Below, piece by piece: positions 8,834-16,952 of a stretch of DNA of 44,689 bases. A program made the translations under genes and the position numbers. How positions within the stretch are numbered: the first letter of the stretch is position 1; each line of letters begins with the position of its first letter. The DNA is from Rickettsiales bacterium. GTDB taxonomy: Bacteria; Pseudomonadota; Alphaproteobacteria; Rickettsiales; UBA998. The DNA lies in contig JAIEPI010000115.1 of assembly GCA_019749855.1 (NCBI GenBank), positions 1 to 44,689 of the forward strand. Direction: 5' to 3'. Below the pieces are notes generated by a model. That model made no database searches and was not told where the DNA came from. It saw only the letters and a program-made list of their open reading frames with translations.

Positions 8834-9928
8834 AGCGCATGAGAGCACCACTTATCCCAGCGTTCTGTCACGCTACTGCATGATACCCGCAAAAGACCCA
8901 TGACTTTTTACTTGCTCATTCCCTGCCTGTGGATATGATGGTTAATTGCGCGCTATGCTTGCGCACTATCGTCGCACTCCGCTCGCAGTTACCCTTATCT
9001 CCACAGGAACCACAACCATAAGTGGTGGTATAAATATGGAACGGGTTGATTGTAACGGACCTTAAATTACCCCGGTTGCTGGTCTAGACGATGGGGTGCA
9101 GCTCTCATTACCATTATCCGAATAATAAGATTCACAGACGCTTATCCCACTGTAGCAAATAAATTCTTGCCTTCAAGTTTCAAAAATGGTGTCGGGCGCT
9201 TAATGAAACTTAGAACCAGCGCCAAGTCAGGCTCCCAAGCAGAATTGAACCACTTTTGAATATACCACTTCCAAAGTGGTGACCCCGGTCGAACATAACG
9301 CCATAATACTCCGAAAGCTTGTACGGCCTTTTCTCAAATTCTTCACAGGCCTAAATCCCGATTCCAATTAGACAAGGTATGAAAAAACCCGTAGGGCTGT
9401 CACTTTGGCTATTATTGCCCAGTGCCACCTATCCCTAGTCCATCTGAAAAGAAGTAGAACCGAAATGATTACGGTGGATAAAAAAATTCCTGTACCAAGT
9501 GTCATTCAAAACCGTCGCTGTTTTCTTAGCCACTCCCAAGGCATAGTAAACTTTCACTGCCATACGCCAGCCGCTTGTTTCTTGCCCTGATTTTCTGCCT
9601 TGCGTAGCGCATGGAGTAGTGCCGGTAATTCACGGCAATCCAGCCAAGCCTGACGCCCCAAGCTGCTAGTTGAGATTGTGTCGCCCATTACCTAGGCTAT
9701 CACGCTCTTGCCGCATGACGGCTGACCGCTGCGATAAGGTGAATCGACAGATTGATCTTCTACGAGACTTCTTGACGGAGTTTTCATTCCAAACCCTACC
9801 TCGAGGCAAGGTGGATATGGTGAAGACTCGAGAAAAATGCAAATGATTACCAGAACTATGAACAGCGATGCCTTGTGCTGTCTTTTGCAGGGGGCAAGCT
9901 AAAGGGAAGAAAATGATAAGGTTTGCGC
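8834..9928. other. Long stretch without an intact gene; decayed DNA
   Basis: Nearly 1.1 kb without a credible complete gene. A partial R1 repeat lies near 9187-9248 and a tRNA-3'-end-like string (GTGGTGACCCCGGTCGAAC) near 9276-9294. On the minus strand around 9560-9660 there is short protein-like sequence (ELPALLHALRKAENQGKKQA), and on the plus strand from 9715 a 43-codon stretch (IDLLRDFLTEFSFQ ... GKVDMVKTRE) that resembles the end of type I restriction specificity subunits only loosely. These look like remnants of displaced genes. Confidence 0.4.
9187..9248. repeat. Dispersed repeat R1, partial copy
   Basis: The bases around 9187-9246 (CAAAAATGGTGTC, then TTAGAACCAGCGCCAAGTCA and GGCTCCCA) align with the left half of the copy at 7767-7863. 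Confidence 0.5.
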
Positions 9929-10312
9929 TCAGTTTTCAGCCAGAGTCTTAATCAGTGCTGCAATCCGCTGACGCTGGCTAGAGGACTGAATGCGTCGGTA
10001 GTCCCGACAAAGCTCAAGCACTTGCCGATCCCCTATCGCCACATCGCCTTGCTCCTCATCACCATGAGCTGACAAATAAAGCTCACTGGCTTTGGACGGC
10101 AATCCTTCAAAAAAATGAGAGACAGAAACACCCAGATTTTGGCACAGCTGATACAGCTGTCCCGCACTGATACGATTGAGCCCTTTTTCATACTTCTGTA
10201 CCTGTTGGAAAGAAAACCCCATTATTTTCCCTACATCCTTTTGAGTCAGGCCTCGTTGCAGGCGCATCTGACGCATTTTCTCCCCGATGGACAAGTCAAG
10301 ATAGTCAGTCAC
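9929..10312 (-). CDS. XRE-family helix-turn-helix regulator with helical C-terminal tail
   Basis: The 127-residue product has a classic XRE/Cro-CI HTH at residues 8-65: IGEKMRQMRLQRGLTQKDVG, IMGFSFQQVQKYEKGLNRIS, then LYQLCQNLGVSVSHFFEGL. The C-terminal helical tail (VLELCRDYRRIQSSSQRQRI) is the form common in alphaproteobacterial regulators. Translation starts at GTG 10312. It is divergent from the acyltransferase gene across about 190 bp and so is the natural candidate to control that promoter. It shares architecture with the XRE gene at 15946-16317 at the other end of the locus, which suggests paired regulation (inference). Confidence 0.88.
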   Translation of the reverse strand: MTDYLDLSIGEKMRQMRLQRGLTQKDVGKIMGFSFQQVQKYEKGLNRISAGQLYQLCQNLGVSVSHFFEGLPSKASELYLSAHGDEEQGDVAIGDRQVLELCRDYRRIQSSSQRQRIAALIKTLAEN

Positions 10313-10503
10313 AAAGTTCTCTTAATGGTTGCAAGGCTTTAGTTTAATTCTAAGTAAAGCAAAAACTTAAATTACGGTCAAGGAACAATCTAAAGACAAT
10401 CCCATTCACTTATAAATTGAGTTATTCACCTTAGAGCAGGCCTTATCTTGTCACTTCCGTGGCAGGGCTTCAAGTTAAGCCCAACCGTCATTCAGGAGGC
10501 TTT

Positions 10504-11145
10504 ATGTCACTTTCCCTGCTTTCTACTCCCCGTCATGCGCCGACTTTGAGTGAATTTCGTATTGCTGAGCCGGAAGAAGTCATCATTGAGCCTACCAACC
10601 GCATGGAATACCTGCATCAGTATTTTTTCATCCGTGAATACATCTACAGCCGTGATCTTGGGCTGGAAAATTTTTCCGGAGCTGAGGATGCCATTGATCA
10701 GTACAGCCATTTCATTGTCGCCCGTAAGGGAGAATTCTGTTTTGGCGGGGCACGCTTGACCATTTCGTATGCGGACACACCAAGTATTTTACCTCTCGAG
10801 CACGATGAATTCCGCATTTCCAAACTATTTCCTAGACTCGCTGGAGTGACCTATTGCGAACTTGGTCGCACCGCCTTATTGCCAGCTTATCGCAGTGGTG
10901 AGCACCTAAATGCCATTTTTGCCGCAGCTATTGATTTGGCGATCAACGAGGGATGCAAAGTTTTCCTAGGCGCTTCCCCACGCGTCGTAGCACGGCGTTT
11001 TTGCACTGCCTTTCGTCAGCATGGTTATCCCGCCATGGTGCATCCCACTTTGGCTGTTCCCAAGCAAGCCGTGCATGAAGGTATCGATCTTAGTTTTCTG
11101 ATAGGTAGCCTCGATCCTTCCTGCGATCTCCAGCAGTTTCTTTGA
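10504..11145 (+). CDS. LuxI/FeeM-like N-acyltransferase (autoinducer-synthase-like GNAT)
   Basis: The 213-residue product has the layout of acyl-homoserine-lactone synthases and N-acyl amino acid synthases: an N-terminal Arg region (FFIREYIYSRDLGL, Arg44), an acidic cluster (GAEDAIDQYSHF, residues 59-70), the strand GARLTIS (82-88) and CELGRTALLP (118-127), equivalent to the LuxI E-S-R segment. LuxI proteins have Glu-Asp-Asp and a conserved GxxRL in the same order. Such enzymes take an acyl group from acyl-ACP or acyl-CoA to an amine. The acceptor here is unknown: no LuxR gene is nearby, so homoserine lactone is not assured. Start: ATG 10504 follows AGGAGG at 10494-10499. It is the first gene of the rightward operon. 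Confidence 0.72.
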   Translation: MSLSLLSTPRHAPTLSEFRIAEPEEVIIEPTNRMEYLHQYFFIREYIYSRDLGLENFSGAEDAIDQYSHFIVARKGEFCFGGARLTISYADTPSILPLEHDEFRISKLFPRLAGVTYCELGRTALLPAYRSGEHLNAIFAAAIDLAINEGCKVFLGASPRVVARRFCTAFRQHGYPAMVHPTLAVPKQAVHEGIDLSFLIGSLDPSCDLQQFL

Positions 11146-11176
11146 TTCACCCCCCACCTTGTTAAGGAGAATTGTT

Positions 11177-11812
11177 ATGCTTACCGCCTCACATTCACGC
11201 CCCGTGACAGATGATGTCATGGCCCTGCTAGATCTCTTTCCTAAAAAAGCCGCTGATGCCTTGCGTGAGCCTTTTCGCGCTATTGATTTGGTGCAATACC
11301 AGAACTTCCTGAAAATGATGTATTATTATACGTTGGACAGTGAAAACAAGCTGCAGTTCGCTGCTGACCGTAGTGATACCGAGGAACTACGTGACTATTA
11401 TCTTCAAATGAAAAAAGAAGAAACGCGTCATTACCTCCTGGCACAGGCAGATTACGAAGCTTTTGGTGGAACAATTGATACAAACTTTAAACCAGATGTC
11501 GTACAGGCGTTTGATGACTTCTGGTACAGTTTGGGACAGTCGGACGCGGCCGAATTTGCCGCAGCCTTGTATGTGTTTGAATCCATCGCCTCTCTGTTGC
11601 GTGAGGACATCAAAGAAACCTTGCTGCGCCTCGGTGTCATCGGCAAGCAGTCACGCTGGCTTCGGGTGCATGTGCAGGCTGATGAGGAGCACGGTGCCGA
11701 AGCGCGAGAAATTTGCGCTACTTACAACTCACGTCATCCACAGGCAATGCTGGCTGCTGCTCAGGGTGCTGTGGATAAATGGGTCGCTGTCTTTCAAGAC
11801 TCTATTGCCTAA
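11177..11812 (+). CDS. Haem-oxygenase-like diiron oxidase/oxygenase (HDO family)
   Basis: The 211-residue all-helical product carries the ligand pattern of haem-oxygenase-like diiron enzymes (UndA, BesC, SznF class): ExxH at Glu82-His85, a central Glu135 (YVFESIAS) and HxxxDxxH at His165-Asp169-His172. These enzymes use Fe2 and O2 to cleave, desaturate or N-oxygenate small amine or fatty-acid substrates. TenA and true haem oxygenase lack this full set. ATG 11177 has AAGGAG just upstream, only 31 bp after the acyltransferase stop, so the two are co-transcribed and the HDO may act on the acyltransferase product or its precursor (inference). No haem-degradation partners are present. Confidence 0.75.
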   Translation: MLTASHSRPVTDDVMALLDLFPKKAADALREPFRAIDLVQYQNFLKMMYYYTLDSENKLQFAADRSDTEELRDYYLQMKKEETRHYLLAQADYEAFGGTIDTNFKPDVVQAFDDFWYSLGQSDAAEFAAALYVFESIASLLREDIKETLLRLGVIGKQSRWLRVHVQADEEHGAEAREICATYNSRHPQAMLAAAQGAVDKWVAVFQDSIA

Positions 11813-11828
11813 AATGAAACAGCTTTAA

Positions 11829-11883
11829 TATTGTCGGTTGCATAAATATGGGATAAATCTCTCCACATCTGCAACCGACAATA
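11829..11883 (+). promoter_or_regulatory. Long inverted repeat before the TonB receptor start
   Basis: A perfect 14-bp inverted repeat (TATTGTCGGTTGCA and TGCAACCGACAATA) spaced by 27 bases fills the gap between the HDO gene and the receptor gene. The right arm ends 6 bases before ATG 11890, where no ordinary ribosome-binding site is visible. There is no U-tract. The hairpin could act as an attenuator, an RNA stability element that uncouples expression, or, as DNA, an operator. Confidence 0.55.
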
Positions 11884-11889
11884 AGCATA

Positions 11890-13839
11890 ATGCGAAAGCT
11901 ATTCTACTTCCATCTCTTGGTTTTCCCTAGCCTTGCGCTCGGTAATGACCTTCCCACGTCAGACTTTCTGTCGTTACGGGAGCTATCTAATGTTAAGGTC
12001 TACACGGCGTCTCGTCAGTCTGAGGACCCCATGGCCTCGCCTTCTTCGGTCTATGTGATTACTGACGAGGATTTGCGCCAGATGGGTGTGACACACCTGG
12101 CCGATGCTTTGCGTACAGTTCCAGGTCTGCACGTTGCTAAAGCAAGCAACAACCAATGGGTTGTTAGCGCGCGCGGCTTTAGCGAGCAATTCTCGAATAA
12201 GCTTCTGGTTCTGATGGACGGCATGCCCGTTTATTCCACGATTTATTCCGGCGTGTTATGGGACCAGCAGGATCTGGTGCTGGAAGACATCAAACAAATT
12301 GAAATCATTCGTGGCCCCGGGGCTACTTTATGGGGCGTAAATGCCGTTAACGGTGTCATTAATATCGTCACCAAAAATGCTGAGGAAACACAGGGCACTT
12401 ATGTCAAAGCCACCACTGGTTCGCATTACCCCGCGATCATCGAGGCGCGGCACGGGCAGAAGTTAAAAGCGGGTGGGTATGGGCGCACCTATGCCAAGCT
12501 GCGCCGTGAGGAGAGCATCCCAGGCGGTGCCACACATGCTGGCGATCACGGATGGACCCAAGGCGTCGGAGGCTTCCGTTATGATCAGGAGTTCAGCTTT
12601 AATAACAAAATGATTTTACAAGGCCGCGGCTATCAGGCGAAAGAACGCTCCGATTATCGGTTTCCCACTTTGCAGGCACCGTTTGTAAGTGAGCAGACAC
12701 GAGAGGAGCGCTCGCGCGGATTCTCTCTACAGGGCAAATGGCAATACGGTGTAAGTGAGGTCTCCGATCTTCAACTACATGGTTATGTGGATTATTTTCA
12801 CCGTGACTATGCTGGTGCAAAATTTGACGTGACCACCGCGAGTTTAGAGACACAACAAGATTGGCAAATCAATGAGCGTAACAACCTAATCTGGGGAGGC
12901 GGCTACACTGGTGTGCATGATACTATTGCCGGAACAGACTGGCTTTACTATAGCCCAGAGTCACGTAATACCCAGTTCGTGAATGTGTTTACTCAGGAGA
13001 CAATGCAGTTACTTCCCGAAGTTCTGGCTCTGACTCTGGGTGCGAAGGTTGAGAGTAGTACCTACACAGATCTGGAGATTCAGCCCAGTGCCAAGCTCGC
13101 CTACCGTGTCCATAAAAACGATACACTCTGGGCATCTGTCTCGCGCGCTGTACGCAGCCCAAGCCGCGGATCATTTGACGTGCGGGTCAATCTGCGCGGT
13201 ACTCCTCGGGGCTATATCACTCAGGTGGGCGACAGGCAGTTTCAGTCAGAAGTCATGACCGCTTACGAGGTGGGATACAAAGCCAATCTGACTCCCCGCC
13301 TCTATAGCGATATTACAGCCTTTCATCAAACATATGAGGATTTACGTACCTTTTCTCCAGACGCTCCGTTTGGCAACATCGCCCTCCCCCTGAGGGTGGG
13401 TAATGGAGGCACAGCAACGAGCCAGGGGATTGAGATTGCCACGGATTATACGGTGAATGACCGGATGCGCCTTTGGGCAGGTTATTCGCTTTTGCAGCTT
13501 GATTTTAATCTGGCTAACAATGTGGTTGATCCAACATTTCTTAATGACGAAAGACGCTCTCCGCAGCAACAGGCCTCGCTACGTCTTAGCTATCGTTTGA
13601 CTCCGGATGTCTCCCTCAACAGCTCGCTTTACTTTGTCGATGCATTGCCGGCGAATCAGATCCCCGGCTATACCAAACTTGACAGTAATGTTCGCTGGCA
13701 ACTCGCCGATGGCATTACCGCTATCCTTGCTGGTGAAAACCTGCTCGACGATCGCCATCCGGAATTCAGCGCACCACTTTACAGTTATTCCAGTGAAATT
13801 CCCATGAATGTTTATGCCTCTGTTGAGCTTAGATTTTAA
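11890..13839 (+). CDS. TonB-dependent outer-membrane receptor
   Basis: The 649-residue product has a signal peptide (MRKLFYFHLLVFPSLALG). The plug domain (residues 40-160) includes VYVITDEDLRQMG, LADALRTVPGLHV and EIIRGPGATLWGVNAVNGVI. A 22-strand-type barrel follows with GYSLLQ and NLLDDRHPEF near the end, and the C-terminal strand is YASVELRF with terminal Phe, as expected for BAM insertion. Such receptors import scarce ligands or act as signal receptors. There is no N-terminal STN signalling domain, so it is not a classical FecA-type transducer. It overlaps the next gene (TAATG). Pairing of a TonB receptor with YfiR and a CHASE8 protein recurs in proteobacteria (family knowledge); the acyltransferase and HDO upstream make this locus unusual. 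Confidence 0.9.
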   Translation: MRKLFYFHLLVFPSLALGNDLPTSDFLSLRELSNVKVYTASRQSEDPMASPSSVYVITDEDLRQMGVTHLADALRTVPGLHVAKASNNQWVVSARGFSEQFSNKLLVLMDGMPVYSTIYSGVLWDQQDLVLEDIKQIEIIRGPGATLWGVNAVNGVINIVTKNAEETQGTYVKATTGSHYPAIIEARHGQKLKAGGYGRTYAKLRREESIPGGATHAGDHGWTQGVGGFRYDQEFSFNNKMILQGRGYQAKERSDYRFPTLQAPFVSEQTREERSRGFSLQGKWQYGVSEVSDLQLHGYVDYFHRDYAGAKFDVTTASLETQQDWQINERNNLIWGGGYTGVHDTIAGTDWLYYSPESRNTQFVNVFTQETMQLLPEVLALTLGAKVESSTYTDLEIQPSAKLAYRVHKNDTLWASVSRAVRSPSRGSFDVRVNLRGTPRGYITQVGDRQFQSEVMTAYEVGYKANLTPRLYSDITAFHQTYEDLRTFSPDAPFGNIALPLRVGNGGTATSQGIEIATDYTVNDRMRLWAGYSLLQLDFNLANNVVDPTFLNDERRSPQQQASLRLSYRLTPDVSLNSSLYFVDALPANQIPGYTKLDSNVRWQLADGITAILAGENLLDDRHPEFSAPLYSYSSEIPMNVYASVELRF

Positions 13840-14372
13840 TGAAATGGCGATGGTTAATAATCATTCTGCTTGGCAGTTTGATAAAGCTTCCCTATGCAGC
13901 CGCAGACCCATTGAAATTTACCTCGAGTAAGGAGCGTCAATTGATTATCAAAGCTAGCTATCTATATAATCTGACGCACTATGTTCGATGGCCAGAACCC
14001 CTCAAGCCTCGTCTGGAAGTTTGCCTACCGCAGCATGCCGCCCTTCAGCCATTTATGACTGGCTTGCAGAGGAAGAAGGTTAATGAGGCGACATTTTCCA
14101 TTCGCACCACTGCCTTTACTCGCCAAGATCTCATGGCGTGTGACCTAATCTATTTTGATGCCACCTCGCCCCTGCGTGTGCTAAATCCCCTCTCAGAGCG
14201 ACCTGTACTTACCGTTGGGGAGGGCTCGGATTTTCTGGCCTTGGGCGGCATGCTTTCTTTTCAGGAAACCAACGGACGGATTGCCCTCAGCATCAACCTT
14301 CAGGCCACACGCAAAGCTGGACTGGAGGTCAGTCCCAGTTTACTGGAAATTGCATATAGGGTGATTCAATGA
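13839..14372 (+). CDS. YfiR family (DUF4154) periplasmic protein
   Basis: The 177-residue product has a signal peptide (MKWRWLIIILLGSLIKLPYAAA). The DUF4154/YfiR fold follows: IIKASYLYNLTHYVRWPE near the start and, at the end, LTVGEGSDFLALGGMLSFQETNGRIALSINLQATRKAGL plus SPSLLEIAYRV. YfiR in Pseudomonas is a periplasmic repressor of the membrane diguanylate cyclase YfiN. In many other bacteria DUF4154 genes sit before a CHASE8-containing sensor, as here. It overlaps the receptor stop (TAATG) and the next start (ATGA), so all three are translationally coupled. It likely binds the periplasmic domain of the next protein (inference). Confidence 0.85.
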   Translation: MKWRWLIIILLGSLIKLPYAAADPLKFTSSKERQLIIKASYLYNLTHYVRWPEPLKPRLEVCLPQHAALQPFMTGLQRKKVNEATFSIRTTAFTRQDLMACDLIYFDATSPLRVLNPLSERPVLTVGEGSDFLALGGMLSFQETNGRIALSINLQATRKAGLEVSPSLLEIAYRVIQ

Positions 14373-15931
14373 AGTTTCTTGAAACATGCTCTTTCCGCGC
14401 TCATATTCGTCTGGCATTACTGCTGGCCAGTGCTGCCACTGTCGGCTTAACGGCAATCGGTCTGATTGGGATGGGGGCACAAACCCTGCTCAAAGACACC
14501 CAAGACGAACTGGCAATGAGCGCCAAACTCTTGGGAGATCGCTCTGCTGCGGCCCTTGCTTTTGACAATAAAAACTTTGCCACCACCACGCTGGAGGTTC
14601 TTCTCCAGAATCCTGCCGTAGAGGTTGCCTGCCTGTTTGATGCTCAAGGCAAGCTCTTTACAAATTACCTAAAGCCCGAGATCAAGGATCACTCAGCGGG
14701 ATGCCAGCCCTGGCGCACGGAGGCTCTCAAGCAGCAAACGTCCAGCCGCTATGAAGGCGGGCGTATAATCGTCTCCCAGCTGATTTTTATGAACGAAGAA
14801 GGTGTTAGTGTGGATATGGTGGGCACCCTGATTATCGTCGCCAGCCCGATTCGCCTGCAGAGCTTTATTTACCAGCAAACCATCACAGGGTTAATGGTCG
14901 TGGCCGTTGCCATGCTTTTGGCATGGCTGCTCTCCTTAGCTTTAGAAAAGCGGATATCCCATCCCGTGATGCAATTGGTCGAGGTGGCGCAGCGTATTCA
15001 TGAGCGCAAGGATTACTGCTTGCAAAGCGAGCCACTGCTGAAAAATGAGCTGGGTATTCTACTGGTCGCCTTTAAGGATTTGCTACGAGAGCGTGATGCC
15101 GCCCATGCCCACCTGCTGGAGCGCAGCATGGAGGTAGAGCATGTCTACCGCCTAAGCAAAAGTCGCCTGAAAGAGGCTAAACGAGCCTTCGACAAGCCCC
15201 TACATTCCCTGCGTGGTTGCTATGCTATATTTCAGGGCAGGGTCATGGGACATACTTTGCATGATGGCTATTTGCAGTTTCTCGATGATGTGCAAAATGA
15301 CATGGAAACCCATGACATGATGCTGGAATCTGCTTTAACACTCACCGAACTCTACGAAACTGCTTTGAAGCACAATAAAGCTTCCTTGTCGCTTGTGACG
15401 GTTTTGCAAACCTGTTTCAAAAAAGTGCCTCCCGCCCAGCTGCAATTACAGCTTCCACCCCAAGTGGTCAGTCAGGATCCCCGTCTCCTTGTCTACAGTG
15501 CCACGTTTGAGAAGATGCTGGAAATGTTTGTTGGCTATTATCAGCTGTGCCGCGAACAACAACCCTTACCGCTTTTTTTGGAAGCCGAGATCTTACAGAC
15601 TCCCTCACGTCTTTGCCTGCGTCTGCTGATTCGTGTACAGTCGAAAAGTCCACGCAGTGACAATTTGGAGCAGCTGATCCGGCAGGTCAAAAAAGGTGAT
15701 CTAGATTTTTCTGCAGCCGGGAATGATCCTTATGAACCCCAACAGGGAAATCTTATTTTGGAACAGATGGGTTCGGAGGCAGAAGAATATAAATTCCTGA
15801 TCGACAGCATGTCATATCTGGGCGCCTCCAATAAGATCATTGTGTCCTCTGATGTGCAGCTTTGTGCGCTGGAAGCGACTCTGGATTTAAGCTCCTGCCT
15901 ACAAAGGAACGATCAGCTTGTAAAACTGTAA
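14369..15931 (+). CDS. CHASE8-HAMP membrane sensor with degenerate kinase region
   Basis: The 520-residue product has a first transmembrane helix (about 13-36) and a periplasmic CHASE8-like domain containing LGDRSAAALAFDNKNFATTTLEVL and VEVACLFDAQGKLF. A second transmembrane helix follows (about 170-192), then a HAMP segment (KRISHPVMQLVEVAQRI) and a coiled coil. The C-terminal 270 residues have a kinase-like outline, but the expected phospho-acceptor His-Glu-x-x-x-Pro is replaced by FDKPLHSLRG, and I find no N-box Asn, DxG or GxG ATP-binding motifs. There is no GGDEF or receiver domain. It therefore looks like a pseudokinase or scaffold that must signal by protein contact, plausibly to the XRE protein encoded 14 bp downstream (inference). 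Confidence 0.75.
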   Translation: MKFLETCSFRAHIRLALLLASAATVGLTAIGLIGMGAQTLLKDTQDELAMSAKLLGDRSAAALAFDNKNFATTTLEVLLQNPAVEVACLFDAQGKLFTNYLKPEIKDHSAGCQPWRTEALKQQTSSRYEGGRIIVSQLIFMNEEGVSVDMVGTLIIVASPIRLQSFIYQQTITGLMVVAVAMLLAWLLSLALEKRISHPVMQLVEVAQRIHERKDYCLQSEPLLKNELGILLVAFKDLLRERDAAHAHLLERSMEVEHVYRLSKSRLKEAKRAFDKPLHSLRGCYAIFQGRVMGHTLHDGYLQFLDDVQNDMETHDMMLESALTLTELYETALKHNKASLSLVTVLQTCFKKVPPAQLQLQLPPQVVSQDPRLLVYSATFEKMLEMFVGYYQLCREQQPLPLFLEAEILQTPSRLCLRLLIRVQSKSPRSDNLEQLIRQVKKGDLDFSAAGNDPYEPQQGNLILEQMGSEAEEYKFLIDSMSYLGASNKIIVSSDVQLCALEATLDLSSCLQRNDQLVKL

Positions 15932-15945
15932 CACGGGAGGATAGC

Positions 15946-16317
15946 ATGACGGGACGCGAAGTTATTGAAGTGGACAGCATCATTGGGCGCAACATTGAGC
16001 GCCGCAGACGGCAACTGTCTATGACCCAGCAGGCAGTTGGCAAGAAACTTGGGGTCACACATCAACAGATTTACCGTTATGAAACCGGACAAAGTCGAAT
16101 CCCCAGTGACAAAATCTATCTCTTGGCACAAGCGCTGCGTATGCCAGTGAGTGATCTATTCGCTGGACTGGAACATACAGGCCCCAAGGGTGTCTCCAGA
16201 ACGTCCTGCGATACGGAACACCTGACCCAGAGCCTTCTTCATTCCTACAGCAGTATAAAGGACCGCTCTTTGCAATCTTGCCTGGTGCAACTGACCGGCA
16301 TGATTGCGCGGATGTAG
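15946..16317 (+). CDS. XRE-family helix-turn-helix regulator
   Basis: The 123-residue product has an HTH at residues 12-65 (IGRNIERRRRQLSMTQQAVG, then VTHQQIYRYETGQSRIPSDK) and LAQALRMPVSDLFAGL, followed by a helical tail (LTQSLLHSYSSIKDRSLQSC). Start: ATG 15946 follows CGGGAGG; a longer in-frame ORF from 15862 lies inside the sensor gene and is rejected. It is the last gene of the receptor-YfiR-sensor operon and mirrors the regulator at 9929-10312. It is convergent with, and overlaps by about 70 bp, the 3' end of the next gene. Confidence 0.85.
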   Translation: MTGREVIEVDSIIGRNIERRRRQLSMTQQAVGKKLGVTHQQIYRYETGQSRIPSDKIYLLAQALRMPVSDLFAGLEHTGPKGVSRTSCDTEHLTQSLLHSYSSIKDRSLQSCLVQLTGMIARM

Positions 16318-16952
16318 AATTCACTGCCCATTAACAAATATGCCCAATGTAATGCCGTCACCAGCAGGCCGAGCTGTACGCAAAGGCCGGTAGTTTTACT
16401 TTCTTTTGATGCCACTTCATCGACCTCAATTGCGAGCGAAAGAGCTCGTTCAATTTCGTCTTTTAAATCATTGCCTGCAACTATATTGAATTTCTTCAAA
16501 TTTAATTGATGCCCAACCAAAAGATTGGTGCATTGTGAAAAAGTCCAATACCGCTTACGCAAGCAACTAGCGTAATCTCGGTCTATCCAGCCACAATCTT
16601 CGGTTTTCAGCTCTTCCTTATGTTTGCAAACGTAATCAATAAATGAATCTGACAGCCAGTAATTTAACTTGCCGTCATATGCCCATTGAGCAACCGATTT
16701 TGGATGCAAATATTGATTATTCGATCCATCCTCTGGCCGTTGAGCCTCCATTATCAAGATATTTTCAAGGTAAGAGACGTTTTCAGTCCACCGGTCAAAT
16801 CTCAATTCGTATTTCCAAGGTGATTCTTCATATAGCACTTCTAGGGTGACTCGCTCTTTAGGGTCTGTTCCAAGCAAAAGCATTGCGGCTTCCTTTTTAT
16901 GCCACAAACTCTTTTTGAACCACTTATCTAGGCACTCGGTGTAGTGCATCAC
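16245..16952 (-). CDS. Integrase-linked protein of unknown function, C terminus probably truncated
   Basis: The 235-residue product starts MMHYTECLDKWFKKSLWHKKEA and contains LLLGTDPKERVTLEVLYEE and HPKSVAQWAYDGKLNYWLSD. I recognise no family. The start codon overlaps the integrase stop (ATGA), so the two form an operon. The last 24 or so residues (FYIRAIMPVSCTRQDCKERS) are read antisense to the XRE coding sequence at 16245-16317, which is not expected for an original protein end. The simplest reading is that the element's border with the signalling locus lies near 16320 and the gene lost its real 3' end there. Confidence 0.6.
   Translation of the reverse strand: MMHYTECLDKWFKKSLWHKKEAAMLLLGTDPKERVTLEVLYEESPWKYELRFDRWTENVSYLENILIMEAQRPEDGSNNQYLHPKSVAQWAYDGKLNYWLSDSFIDYVCKHKEELKTEDCGWIDRDYASCLRKRYWTFSQCTNLLVGHQLNLKKFNIVAGNDLKDEIERALSLAIEVDEVASKESKTTGLCVQLGLLVTALHWAYLLMGSEFYIRAIMPVSCTRQDCKERSFILL

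Noticed and set aside
9715..9846. End of a type I restriction specificity gene
   Set aside because: Only about 40 residues with loose similarity; no methylase or target-recognition domains nearby.
10504..11145. Ordinary LuxI/LuxR quorum-sensing pair
   Set aside because: No LuxR-type regulator is present within the window; the flanking regulators are XRE type.
11177..11812. True haem oxygenase or TenA thiaminase
   Set aside because: The ExxH, Glu and HxxxDxxH pattern fits the diiron HDO class; no haem-uptake or thiamine genes are nearby.
15862..15945. Longer N terminus for the second XRE regulator
   Set aside because: The extension lies inside the sensor gene; CGGGAGG just before ATG 15946 fixes the start.
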